Shown here: positions 51,188 to 59,206 of the stretch, one piece after another
How the letters are laid out: each line of letters begins with the position of its first letter
How positions within the stretch are numbered: the first letter of the stretch is position 1
NCBI RefSeq assembly: GCF_022899355.1
Contig: NZ_JALJCK010000008.1
Span: 248,001 to 312,000, forward strand
Source of the DNA: Shinella yambaruensis
GTDB lineage: Bacteria > Pseudomonadota > Alphaproteobacteria > Rhizobiales > Rhizobiaceae
Direction: 5' to 3'
Length of the DNA: 64,000 bases
Notes under the pieces: model-generated
Database searches by the model: none
What the model was told of the DNA's origin: nothing
The model's input: the letters and a program-made list of their open reading frames with translations, nothing else
Program-made: the position numbers and the translations under genes

Positions 51188-52732
51188 ATGAAACGCACAT
51201 TCCTGATTTCGACGGCGCTGGCCGCGGGCCTGCTGCTCGGCGCCTCGGCCGAGGCGGCAACGCTGAACATCCGCATCAACGCCGATATCCGCGGCACGGA
51301 AGGCATCGACCGCGACGCCAATACCGACACCGTGCTGCATCACATCTTCGAGACGCTGGTCGGCTTCCGCGCCGATCTCAGCATCGGCCCGGCGCTCGCC
51401 GAGAGCTGGACGGTGTCGGAGGACGGCAGGGCCTACACCTTCATCCTCCGCGAGGGCGCGACCTTCCACAACGGCGATCCCGTCACGTCGGCGGATGTCA
51501 AATGGAACTGGGACCACCGCGTCGCGGCCGGCGCAGAATGGTTCTGCAACGGCTTCTTCGACGGTTCGCAGGGCCTGAAGGTCGAGGCGCTGGAAACGCC
51601 CGATCCGCGCACCGTCGTCTTCCGCATCAACGAGCCGAACGCGCTCTTCCTCGCCCAGCTCGCCAACATCCAGTGCAACGGCTGGGTCGCCAGCCCCAAG
51701 AATGCCGGGCCGGACGGCAAGTGGATCGACGGCAGCGCGATCGGCAGCGGCTCCTTCAAATTGAAGGAATGGGTGAAGAGCCAGTACATCACGCTGGAGA
51801 AATACGACGGCTACACGCCGCCGAAGGAGAAGGCGAGCGGCTATGCCGGCGACCGCACGGCGCTGGTCGACGAAGCGAAATTCCTGATCATCCCCGACAC
51901 GTCGGCCGCCGAGACCGCGCTCTTCGCCGGCGAGATCGACGTGCTGCCGAACTTCGAATCCCAGCGCATCGAGGATGCAAAGGGGCGCGGCCTGAAGGTG
52001 ATGACGACGCCGGGCCTTTCCCTGACGCCGCTCTTGATCCAGACGACCGACCCGCTGATGTCGAACGTCAAGCTGCGCCAGGCGATCGCCCATGCCATTG
52101 ATTTCAAGCAGATCGCCGCCGCCCGCACGGCCGGCCTGTCGGAGTTCAATCCCTCCGGCGTGCCGCAGGCAAGCGCCTTCTTCGATGAGGATTTCCTGAA
52201 ATGGCCGGAATACGACCCGGAGGCCGCCAAGGCGCTTTTGGCTGAAGCCGGCTACAAGGGCGAAGTGATAAAAATCCAGACCAACACCCGCTACCAGGGC
52301 ATGTATGAGAACAGCATCCTGGTGCAGGCCATGCTGGCCGGCGCCGGCATCAATGCCGAGCTGGAAGTGCTGGACTGGGCCGCGCAGCTCGACAATTACC
52401 TCGCCGGCAAGTTCCAGATGCAGTCCTTCGGCTATTCCGCCCGCCTCGATCCCTCGCAGTTCTACGGCGTCATCATCGGCGACAAGAAGGCCGAGCCGAC
52501 GGCACAGTGGGACAATCCCGAGGCCTGGCAGCTCTACCTGAAATCGACCAAGACGACGGATTTCGAGACGCGCAAGGCCGTCTTCAAGGACATCCACGCG
52601 CTGATGGCGAAAGACCTGCCGATCTTCGGCCTCTACTACGAGCCCGTCGTCGCGGCGGTCGGCGCCAGGATCGAAGGCTTCGAGGTCTGGGCCGCCGACA
52701 AGGAACGGGCCTGGGGCGTGAAGAAGGACTGA
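51188..52732 (+). CDS. Peptide ABC transporter substrate-binding protein (SBP family 5)
   Basis: The protein has 514 aa. A signal peptide (RTFLISTALAAGLLLGASAE, cut after AEA near 24) precedes the SBP_bac_5 domain: NTDTVLHHIFETLVGFRADL, YTFILREGATFHNGDPVTSA, GSGSFKLKEWVKSQYITLEK. It is the periplasmic receptor of the second peptide importer. The cargo may be an N-acyl or beta-lactam-like amide, because two C45 hydrolases are encoded in the same operon. Confidence 0.92.
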   Translation: MKRTFLISTALAAGLLLGASAEAATLNIRINADIRGTEGIDRDANTDTVLHHIFETLVGFRADLSIGPALAESWTVSEDGRAYTFILREGATFHNGDPVTSADVKWNWDHRVAAGAEWFCNGFFDGSQGLKVEALETPDPRTVVFRINEPNALFLAQLANIQCNGWVASPKNAGPDGKWIDGSAIGSGSFKLKEWVKSQYITLEKYDGYTPPKEKASGYAGDRTALVDEAKFLIIPDTSAAETALFAGEIDVLPNFESQRIEDAKGRGLKVMTTPGLSLTPLLIQTTDPLMSNVKLRQAIAHAIDFKQIAAARTAGLSEFNPSGVPQASAFFDEDFLKWPEYDPEAAKALLAEAGYKGEVIKIQTNTRYQGMYENSILVQAMLAGAGINAELEVLDWAAQLDNYLAGKFQMQSFGYSARLDPSQFYGVIIGDKKAEPTAQWDNPEAWQLYLKSTKTTDFETRKAVFKDIHALMAKDLPIFGLYYEPVVAAVGARIEGFEVWAADKERAWGVKKD

Positions 52733-52902
52733 TCCCGCCCGTCGGGCGAGGGCGGCAATCCCGGAGCAGGTCCGGCGGAAGGGCGCGGCGGTTTTGCATC
52801 CGGACCTGCGGCGACGCGCTCCATGCACCGCCTTCGCCCGTCCTTCCCTTGCGTCTGGGCGCTTTCGGCGCCCCGACGGCCGTGTCCTGTCTGGAGGAAA
52901 CC

Positions 52903-53988
52903 ATGCGTACCGAAGATCTTCCCGTCATCGATTGCCCGAAGGCGCCGCTTGCCCGCGGGCGGGCGCATGGCGAGGCGCTGCGCGGCACGATCGCGGGCAA
53001 GGTCGAGCGCTGGCAGGCGGCGATCGGCAAGGCCTATGGCCGGCCGGCGGCGGCCTTCCTGCCGGTCTTCCTGTCGGTGACGGATTTTCGCACGGCGATC
53101 GCCGCCCGTGTGCCGGACCTCCTGGAGGAGGTGCGCGGCATTGCCGAGGGCGCCGGCATTTCTAAGGAGACGGCCTATGCCCTCCAGCTGATGGACGAGG
53201 AATGGTGGTTCGGCGGCTTCGACGGCGAGGGCCATTGCAGCAGCCTTGCCGTCGCGCCGGTGGCGGGGCGCGGCACGCTCGTCGGCCAGACCATGGACCT
53301 GCCGCGCTGGCACGATGGCGCGCAGGCCGTGCTGCGGCTCGATGACGGCGGCAGCGAAACGCTGGTCTACACCTCCGCCGGCCTGATCGGCCTGATGGGC
53401 GTCTCCGGCCACGGCCTCGGCATCTGCGTCAACACGCTCGCCCAGCTCGCCTACAGCCCGCGCGGGCTTCCCGTCTCCTTCGCCATGCGCGGCGCGCTGG
53501 CGCAGGAGAACGCGGCCGCGGCCGCGGACTTCCTTTCCCGCGTGCCGCATGCCTCCGGCCAGACCTACCAGATCGGCGACCGACACGGCATCCGCACGCT
53601 CGAATGCGCGGCGGGCGGCGTGACCGAGATCGCCATTGCCGGCGGCCTCTCGCTCCACACCAACCATCCGCTCGCCAACACGCGCGCTGCGCCGAACGCG
53701 CGGCTGGAGGGCAGCGGCGATTCGCGGACCCGCCTTCGCAGCCTGCACACCGATTTCTCGCGCGGGCCGGCGGATATCGAGACCGCCAAGCGCGCCCTCG
53801 CGGCCCGGCGCAAGGGCGGCGCGGTGTCCATCGTGCCCAAGGGGCCGCCCCGCCCCGACACCAAGCTCGGCCTCCTGCGGCAGATGACGATCGGCGCCGT
53901 CGTCTACGAGATCGGCGAGACGGTATCGCTCTGCGTTGCAGCCGGGCCGCCGAGCGCCGAAGGATGGCGGCAGATGGCGGTGCGCTGA
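52903..53988 (+). CDS. C45 family autoproteolytic acyltransferase/hydrolase, copy 2
   Basis: The protein has 361 aa. The predicted autocleavage nucleophile is C112 in GEGHCSSLAVAPV. LVGQTMDLPRWHDGAQAVLR, YTSAGLIGLMGVSGHGLGIC and LHTNHPLAN are C45 family blocks. It is a diverged paralogue of the enzyme at 45663 and shorter by about 30 residues. TCTGGAGGAAACC precedes the ATG. A 170-base gap separates it from the binding-protein gene, but orientation and function suggest the same unit. Confidence 0.84.
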   Translation: MRTEDLPVIDCPKAPLARGRAHGEALRGTIAGKVERWQAAIGKAYGRPAAAFLPVFLSVTDFRTAIAARVPDLLEEVRGIAEGAGISKETAYALQLMDEEWWFGGFDGEGHCSSLAVAPVAGRGTLVGQTMDLPRWHDGAQAVLRLDDGGSETLVYTSAGLIGLMGVSGHGLGICVNTLAQLAYSPRGLPVSFAMRGALAQENAAAAADFLSRVPHASGQTYQIGDRHGIRTLECAAGGVTEIAIAGGLSLHTNHPLANTRAAPNARLEGSGDSRTRLRSLHTDFSRGPADIETAKRALAARRKGGAVSIVPKGPPRPDTKLGLLRQMTIGAVVYEIGETVSLCVAAGPPSAEGWRQMAVR

Positions 53989-54094
53989 GGCGCGTCACCG
54001 CATGCCGCGAGGCCGCGCGTCTCCCCTCCCGAGGGGCCACGCCCCGGTTCCTTCCGGTCGCGAAGGGCGGCGTTGCCCCGCCACCCGCGCGGAC

Positions 54095-54142
54095 GCTCCA
54101 CCCTGCCGTCAAATCGGCAGCGCCGATATCGAAGGGTGGAGC
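54095..54142. terminator. Long hairpin after the second peptide ABC cluster
   Basis: GCTCCACCCT and AGGGTGGAGC pair perfectly, with a nested CTGCCG/CGGCAG stem inside. It stands 107 bases after the last stop codon and just before the low-GC orphan gene, so it may end transcripts or mark the boundary of inserted DNA. Confidence 0.5.
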
Positions 54143-54196
54143 CTTCTTCCGAAACATCGAAGGCGACCGGCGCGGGACGCCGTCACCGGCGAGGCG

Positions 54197-54742
54197 TCAG
54201 AGGCATTGAATGATGCATATGCCTGCGCACGCCAGCCAGCACTGGTAGTCCGCGCCGCAGTAAATGCATTGCGGCGCGCATCGCTTGATGCAATCCCAGT
54301 TTATCAAGGGCTGGATTTCCGAAGGTGTCTTGTCGTAATCCAGGATGACTTCACAACCTATGGGTTTGGTGATGTCGTTGCATCTGATGGTCAGCGTCGC
54401 CTCGAACTTGAAAGGCACATTGTCAAAGGGTTCGAATTTGATGTGGGCGACCATTTCGACTTTTGGATATTGGACGTCGAGCTTGATTATTTTTATGTCG
54501 AAAGCGCCGAAGCTGCCCATTTTCTGGCAGACGATCACGCTATGCATGTCGTCCTTCTTAAGGCTCAGGAATTCTATCGCCGTAACATTATCCGAGCTTA
54601 GGATAGACGCCTTCATTTTGTCGTTTTGCAGAAGGTCTACTCTGTTGTCCGCCACTTTCTGGCGGAGAGTGTCCAATGATTCCGGGCTTAATCTTCTGAT
54701 GCCAGGCTGCGTTGTTCCGCAGCATCCTCCGGTTCCACACAT
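54197..54742 (-). CDS. Cysteine-rich orphan protein, low GC
   Basis: The protein has 181 aa and 14 cysteines. The N-terminus is [11 protein letters not shown]; the middle (20-145) is an ordinary soluble, beta-rich stretch; the last 30 residues carry cysteines at 151, 155, 159, 162, 168, 172, 176 and 180, mostly CX3C steps. This would suit two antiparallel helices stapled by disulfides or a metal cluster. No signal peptide is seen. Base composition is much lower in GC than all neighbours, suggesting recent transfer. AGGGAGGAA precedes the ATG and a TTTACA-17-AAATAT promoter is plausible. I do not recognise a family. Confidence 0.75.
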
Positions 54743-55276
54743 TTCAGTTCCTCCCTACACCCTCTGATTGGGGTGATATATATTTACCACCTTTGGTTAA
54801 GTTGTAAACAGGATGCAACGTTAAATTGTTTGAGTTTTGGCGTGAGTGAACGCGGAAAAGCGCAGCCAGAATTCGTGGCGCGACGCTTCCCGTCGCAACG
54901 GGTGAGGCAGAGCATGGAACGGAACAAGGGGTGCACGGCGTGCGGCGCCGTCTTGCAGGTCGCCTCGACGGGGAGAGGGACGTATACTTTTGAATGCGGG
55001 GATCTGGACGGCAGCGCCGATACCCCTGTTGCCGCCGGCATTGTGGACGGGCTCGCGGTCGCGCCGGATCCTCTCCCGGTCCCAGGCATCATTGGCGCGG
55101 GCGAGGCAGGGCGCGCGCAATCGGCATGGCCCCCGGGGCATGCCGGACATCGCCGGTTTCAGGCCGGCGAGGGGATGCCGGCGGCTCTCGGGATGCTTCC
55201 GCTTTTCTCCGGATCGCGAAGGCGCGCCAGGCTTTCGCTTCGCCGCAATCGCGGACGTACCTCTGCCGGGATGGCT
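54743..55276. other. Gene-poor region, low GC then GC-rich
   Basis: The first ~90 bases are AT-rich and hold the promoter and ribosome site of the cysteine-rich orphan (TTTACA and AAATAT 17 bases apart on the minus strand near 54780-54810). The rest is GC-rich with no supported gene: frames through it lack family features and ribosome sites. A degenerate copy of the ~102-bp rhizobial repeat lies at 55194-55258. Confidence 0.55.
55194..55258 (-). repeat. Rhizobial intergenic repeat, degenerate copy 3
   Basis: About 62 bases align to the outer half of copies 1 and 2 (shared CTTTTCTCCG-ATCGCGAA blocks and CGGACG end), with many substitutions; the inner half next to the gene is missing. It again lies just beyond the stop of a leftward gene (the GntR gene ending at 55277). 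Confidence 0.6.
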
Positions 55277-55981
55277 CTAGGCAAGGCCCTCGGCCGCCGC
55301 ATAGGCACTGAGCACGTCCTTAATGTTGCGGTCCTCCTCGCGCGGCAGCAGGGCGCGCGTGGTGATGGAATCGAGATGGTGCGCCATCAGCTTCGAGGCG
55401 TCCTCGGCCTTGCCGGCGATCAGGCTGTCGAGCAGTTCCTGGTGCTCGGAGACGGCGCATTCGGAGGAGTGCGGGCGGCCGTAGAGCGCCAGGATCAGCG
55501 AACTGCGCGCGACGAGCTCGTTCACGTAGCGGATCAGGCTGGCATTGTTGGTCATCTGCGCCAGCAGGGTGTGGAACTCGCCGGCAAGACGGATGGAGGT
55601 CGCGTGTTCCTTGCGGGCGGCGTCCTCCGCCGCGATATGGGCGGAAAGCGTGTCGATCTGCTCCTGCGTCAGCTTGCCGGCGAGCGTTTCCACCACCAGG
55701 CGTTCCAGCGCCGCGCGCGTCAGGAAGAGGTTGCGGCCCTCCTCGAGCGTCGGCCGCGCCACGGTGGCGCCCTTGTTCGGCCGCAGGTCGACGAGGCCTT
55801 CCTCGCTAAGGCGCACCAGCGCCTCGCGCACCAGCGTGCGGCTGACGCCTAGCCGCTCGCCGATCGAGTCCTCCGGCAGCTTGGCGCCGGGCGAAAGGGC
55901 CTGGTCGAGGATGGCGCGCTTGAGTGCCCGGTGAACCGCCTGGGAGCGACCGCGGCCGGAATCGCCAACTGTCTTTGCCAT
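55277..55981 (-). CDS. FadR/FCD-type GntR transcriptional regulator
   Basis: The protein has 234 aa. The GntR wHTH lies near 10-75 (AVHRALKRAILDQALSPGAK, ERLGVSRTLVREALVRLSEE, LRPNKGATVARP). The FCD domain contains candidate metal/ligand histidines (GEFHTLLAQM, EHQELLDSLIAG, MAHHLDSI). Start at 55981 after GGAGGCGAG. It probably regulates the flavin reductase-amidohydrolase genes on the other side of the small mobile element, which appears to have inserted in their shared control region. Confidence 0.88.
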   Translation of the reverse strand: MAKTVGDSGRGRSQAVHRALKRAILDQALSPGAKLPEDSIGERLGVSRTLVREALVRLSEEGLVDLRPNKGATVARPTLEEGRNLFLTRAALERLVVETLAGKLTQEQIDTLSAHIAAEDAARKEHATSIRLAGEFHTLLAQMTNNASLIRYVNELVARSSLILALYGRPHSSECAVSEHQELLDSLIAGKAEDASKLMAHHLDSITTRALLPREEDRNIKDVLSAYAAAEGLA

Positions 55982-56049
55982 GCACTCGCCTCCAGAATCG
56001 CAAAAGCAGCGAGCAAATTGCACACAAAGGACGATCCTGTCCACCGGAG

Positions 56050-56610
56050 CGGGCTTTGGGTAGTGTCTCAGTTTGAATTTCCACTTCCACCCACCCAAGC
56101 TAGGGTCTTCGCTAGGAGAGCAGATGATGGAAACCAGCGTAAGGAGACTATTCGAGCGATACGAGAGCTTTTTCAATCGGTCCCTCGCCGGCAAGGTCGA
56201 TATGAACGAGCTCGCATCGCTGTATGCTTCCGAGTTTATAGGTGCTGCGCCCGCCGGAGTGAAAGCCGGAAAGAACGACGACCAATTCAAGCAGCTCATG
56301 GCGCAAGGCTATGAGCACTATCGAGCGATAGGAACCAAGGAGATGCGGATACGCAATGTCCGCCTCTCCCAGATAGACGAGCTTCATTGCGTGGCTCATG
56401 TTGCTTGGATCGCCACCTATGCCCGGAAGGATCAACCGGACGTGACGATAGATTTCGACGTTCATTATCTGGTTCAGATGTTGAACGGGGAGCCGAAGGT
56501 TTTCGGCTGGGTGTCGGGCGACGAGCAGGCTCTTCTAAAGAAGCACGGCATAATCTGAAATTGCCGTCGCGCCTGGTGAGAATTCAAACTGAGGCACTAC
56601 CGGGTTTTGG
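56050..56610. mobile_element. Non-autonomous element with passenger gene
   Basis: The 541-bp body (56060-56600) has terminal inverted repeats: 25 bases beginning GTAGTGTCTCAGTTTGAATT on the left and GTAGTGCCTCAGTTTGAATT (reverse strand) on the right, three mismatches in 25. The flanks CGGGCTTTGG (56050-56059) and CGGGTTTTGG (56601-56610) are a 10-bp direct repeat with one mismatch, fitting a target duplication. The only gene inside is NTF2-like; no transposase is encoded, so it must have been moved in trans. A 10-bp duplication is compatible with IS4-type enzymes, but I cannot name the family. Confidence 0.72.
56124..56558 (+). CDS. NTF2/SnoaL-like protein carried by the mobile element
   Basis: The protein has 144 aa. 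LFERYESFFNRSLAGKVDMN, SLYASEFIGAAPAGV and VTIDFDVHYLVQMLNGEPKV are consistent with a SnoaL-like/NTF2 alpha+beta barrel; the C-terminal VFGWVSGDEQALLKKHGI is typical of this fold. No catalytic assignment is possible. GC is visibly lower than in neighbours, and ATA and CGA codons are used. Two ATG codons in tandem (56124, 56127) follow AGGAGAG; either may be used. It is the sole gene between the terminal inverted repeats. Confidence 0.8.
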   Translation: MMETSVRRLFERYESFFNRSLAGKVDMNELASLYASEFIGAAPAGVKAGKNDDQFKQLMAQGYEHYRAIGTKEMRIRNVRLSQIDELHCVAHVAWIATYARKDQPDVTIDFDVHYLVQMLNGEPKVFGWVSGDEQALLKKHGII

Positions 56611-56710
56611 CGCCCGCGATCCGGCCGGTTTGGACGGCCGGCGGCGGCACCCGGCCACGGTCCGGTTTCCGCGAAGGCTTGAGATTTTTCAGGGTGCAGG
56701 AAGGCGGATA

Positions 56711-56730
56711 TATTGCATACAATAATTGCA
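56711..56730 (+). promoter_or_regulatory. Candidate GntR operator before the flavin reductase gene
   Basis: ATTGCATACAAT (56712-56723) has inverted ATTG/CAAT arms and is followed by a second ATTGCA, in a short AT-rich stretch about 95 bases before the flavin reductase gene. FCD-type GntR proteins bind short T/A-rich palindromes of this size. The link to the regulator at 55277 is inferred. Confidence 0.35.
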
Positions 56731-56818
56731 TTCTATAAATAGGGATCATTGCATGCGTGCCTAGGCGGGTGAAGCGCCGCCCTCGGCGCCGGGGCGCGAG
56801 AGCCGGGGAGGAATGCCG

Positions 56819-57463
56819 ATGGACACCTGCAGCACCGAGATCAAGGCCGGCGAGAGGACCGCCTTCGACTTCACGACGCTCAGCGCGCGCGAGCGCTACA
56901 AGCTGATGATCGGGACGATCATCCCGCGCCCCATCGCGCTGGTGACGACGGTCGACGAGCACGGCCGCTACAACGCCGCCCCGTTCAGCTTCTTCAACTG
57001 CCTTTCGGCCGATCCGCCGATCCTCGCCATCGGCGTGGAGCACAACCCGGACATGTCCTTCAAGGACACCGGTCACAACATCCGCATGACGGAGGTTTTC
57101 ACCGTCAACATCGTCTCCCACGCCATTGCCGAGGCGATGCATGTCTGCGGCGCCAGGTATCCGCGCGGCATGGACGAATTGAAGAAGGCGGGCCTCACCG
57201 CCATGCCGGGCGAGAAGATCGCGGCGCCCTGGATCAGGGAGGCGCCGGCCGCCTTCGAATGCCGCCGCCACGTCACGCTGGAGCTTGGCCGGACGCGCCA
57301 GATCATCATGGGCGAGATCCTGTTCGCCCATTACCGGGAAGGCGCGGTGGACACCGCGATGCATGTCGATCCTGACGTCATCGACGCCATCGCGCGCCTT
57401 GGCGGCGATACCTGCGCCACCATCCGCGACCGGTTCGAGATGCTGACCCCCGCGCCCGTCTGA
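56819..57463 (+). CDS. Flavin reductase-like domain protein
   Basis: The protein has 214 aa with an FMN-binding split barrel: ERYKLMIGTIIPRPIALVTT, AAPFSFFNCLSADPPILAIG, DTGHNIRMTEVFTVNIVSHA. Such proteins reduce flavin for a partner oxygenase or act as flavoprotein oxidoreductases. GGGGAGGA abuts an ATG at 56813 but is well spaced from the ATG at 56819, which I chose. The amidohydrolase-like gene follows after 81 bases in the same direction. Confidence 0.85.
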   Translation: MDTCSTEIKAGERTAFDFTTLSARERYKLMIGTIIPRPIALVTTVDEHGRYNAAPFSFFNCLSADPPILAIGVEHNPDMSFKDTGHNIRMTEVFTVNIVSHAIAEAMHVCGARYPRGMDELKKAGLTAMPGEKIAAPWIREAPAAFECRRHVTLELGRTRQIIMGEILFAHYREGAVDTAMHVDPDVIDAIARLGGDTCATIRDRFEMLTPAPV

Positions 57464-57544
57464 GCGGTGGCGCCGCAACCGTCCGGCCGGGCCTTGCGGG
57501 TTTTCTGAGCCGCCCGGGCGCGGCTCCGGCATGATCGATGAAAG

Positions 57545-59056
57545 ATGGGACGCACCATGACGACACTTCCGCCCTCCGGCCGCATCGACGGCCCGGTCCT
57601 TCTCACCGCCCGCTGGGTCGTCGGCCATCGGGACGGCCGCCATGTGATCCTTGACGACGGCGTCGTCGTCTTCGAGGGGGACAGGGTCGTCTTCGTCGGG
57701 CACGACTATCCGGGCGCGGTCGCCGCGCGCATCGACTACGGCAACGCCATCCTTTCGCCCGGCTTCGTCGACCTCGACGCGCTCTCCGACCTCGACACGA
57801 CGGTGCTCGCCTTCGACAACCAGCCTTCCTGGAGGAAAGGCCGGGTCTGGCCGAGGAGCTACATGGAGCGCGCCTACGAAATGTACACGCAGGAGGAGCT
57901 CGCCTTCCAGAAGCGCTACGCCTTCGCCCAGCTCATCCGCAACGGCGTGACGACCGCGCTGCCGATCGCCTCGCTGTTCTACCGCGCATGGGGCGAGACG
58001 GACGCGGAATTCTCCGCCGCCGCCGATGCCGCGCATGAGCTTGGCCTGCGCGTCTATCTCGGCCCGGCCTATCGCACCGGCAACAGCTATGTCGACGACG
58101 ACGGCCGGATCGCCTTCTTCTACGACGAGGAACGCGGCTTTCGCAGCTTTGCCGATTCGCTCGCCTTTGCCGAGCGCATCGAGGGGCTGGCCTCGCCGCT
58201 GGTGCGCGCCATGCTGGCGCCCGACCGCATCGAGACCTGCACGCCGGACCTCGTGCGCCGCACGGCGGATGCCGGCCGCGACCTCGACATCCCGGTCCGC
58301 CAGCACTGCTGCCAGTCGGACCTCGAGTTCACCCGCATCACCGCGACCTACGGCATGACGCCGCTCGAATGGCTCGATTCGCTCGGCGCGCTCGATGAGC
58401 GCGTGCTCCTGCCGCATGGCGAGCTCGTTGCCGGCACGCGCCATGTGGACCGGCCCGGCCGCGATCTCGACATCCTGAAGAATGCCGGCGCGACGCTGGT
58501 GCATTGCCCGCTCGTCTCGGCCCGTCACGGCGGCTTCATGGACAGTTTCTCGAAGTTCCGCGCCATGGGCGTGCGCATCGGCCTCGGCACGGATACCTGG
58601 CCGCCGGACGTCATCCAGAACATGCAGGTCGGCGTCATGATCTCGCGCGTGATGGACGGCTCGATCGACAGCGTGCGTTCGGAGCACTATTTCGACGCGG
58701 CGACGCTCGGCGGCGCGGACGCCCTCCGGCGGCCCGACCTCGGCCGCCTGCAGGCCGGCGCGAAGGCCGACATCATCGTCATCGACATGGGCCACGACCG
58801 CATCGGCCATGTCATCGATCCGATCCAGACCCTGATGATGGCGAGCTCCGGCCGCGACGTCACCGACGTCGTCATCGACGGGCGGTTCGTCATGGTCGAC
58901 GGCCAGATCCCCGGCTTCGATGCGACGGCGGGGCAGGCGCGGGCGCAGCGCCAGTTCGACGGCCTCGTCGCCCGCTATCCGGAGCGCACCTACGGCCATC
59001 CTCCCGTCGGGGAGATCTTTTCCTCGGCCTATCCGCGCCTCGGCCGGAACGCCTAG
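57545..59056 (+). CDS. Amidohydrolase-like protein lacking the N-terminal HxH
   Basis: The protein has 503 aa with the amidohydrolase/chlorohydrolase layout: N-terminal beta-sandwich, TIM barrel, and C-terminal GRLQAGAKADIIVIDMGHD and VTDVVIDGRFVMVDGQ. The barrel begins LSPGFVDLDALSDLD, where normal enzymes have GFVxxHxH: the metal histidines are replaced (D78, L80). Later positions are kept, such as H in VRQHCCQSDLEF, ATLVHCPLVSARHG and D in LGTDTWP. Metal content and activity are therefore uncertain. It may start at 57545 or at an in-frame ATG at 57557. It is a partner of the flavin reductase. Confidence 0.83.
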   Translation: MGRTMTTLPPSGRIDGPVLLTARWVVGHRDGRHVILDDGVVVFEGDRVVFVGHDYPGAVAARIDYGNAILSPGFVDLDALSDLDTTVLAFDNQPSWRKGRVWPRSYMERAYEMYTQEELAFQKRYAFAQLIRNGVTTALPIASLFYRAWGETDAEFSAAADAAHELGLRVYLGPAYRTGNSYVDDDGRIAFFYDEERGFRSFADSLAFAERIEGLASPLVRAMLAPDRIETCTPDLVRRTADAGRDLDIPVRQHCCQSDLEFTRITATYGMTPLEWLDSLGALDERVLLPHGELVAGTRHVDRPGRDLDILKNAGATLVHCPLVSARHGGFMDSFSKFRAMGVRIGLGTDTWPPDVIQNMQVGVMISRVMDGSIDSVRSEHYFDAATLGGADALRRPDLGRLQAGAKADIIVIDMGHDRIGHVIDPIQTLMMASSGRDVTDVVIDGRFVMVDGQIPGFDATAGQARAQRQFDGLVARYPERTYGHPPVGEIFSSAYPRLGRNA

Positions 59057-59069
59057 CGCCGCCTTCGGC

Positions 59070-59093
59070 TCCGGCAGGAAAAGGCCTGCCGGA
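59070..59093 (+). terminator. Hairpin after the amidohydrolase-like gene
   Basis: TCCGGCAGG and CCTGCCGGA form a perfect 9-bp stem around AAAAGG, 14 bases after the stop codon. No T tract follows. Confidence 0.5.
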
Positions 59094-59144
59094 ACCCGCA
59101 CCGCACGCCCGCCGTTTCCTTCCGCAGGTCATGCTTGATAATAG

Positions 59145-59161
59145 TCTATAGATTTAATGGA
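59145..59161. promoter_or_regulatory. Candidate Rrf2 site A, TCTA-N9-TGGA
   Basis: This lies 45 bases before the first FAD/NAD-binding gene, in an AT-rich stretch. It matches sites B (61078) and C (62669) in spacing, with one base off the TAGA half. Confidence 0.45.
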
Positions 59162-59206
59162 TAAATCTCGCTAGAGTATCGGCACGGTCCTGGCAGGAGG
59201 GAGTGC

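Noticed and set aside
50270..52828. 852-codon minus-strand frame opposite the hydrolase and binding protein
   Set aside because: Shadow of two genes with clear motifs; no ribosome site or domain.
54773..55852. 359-codon plus-strand frame
   Set aside because: Its second half is antisense to the FCD-type GntR gene and its first half has no recognisable protein features.
56050..56610. Truncated insertion sequence with decayed transposase
   Set aside because: The only frame between the inverted repeats is an intact NTF2-like protein with its own ribosome site; no transposase remnant (DDE or HUH motif) is visible.
56597..59101. 834-codon minus-strand frame opposite the flavin reductase and amidohydrolase genes
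   Set aside because: Shadow frame; the plus-strand genes have clear domain motifs.
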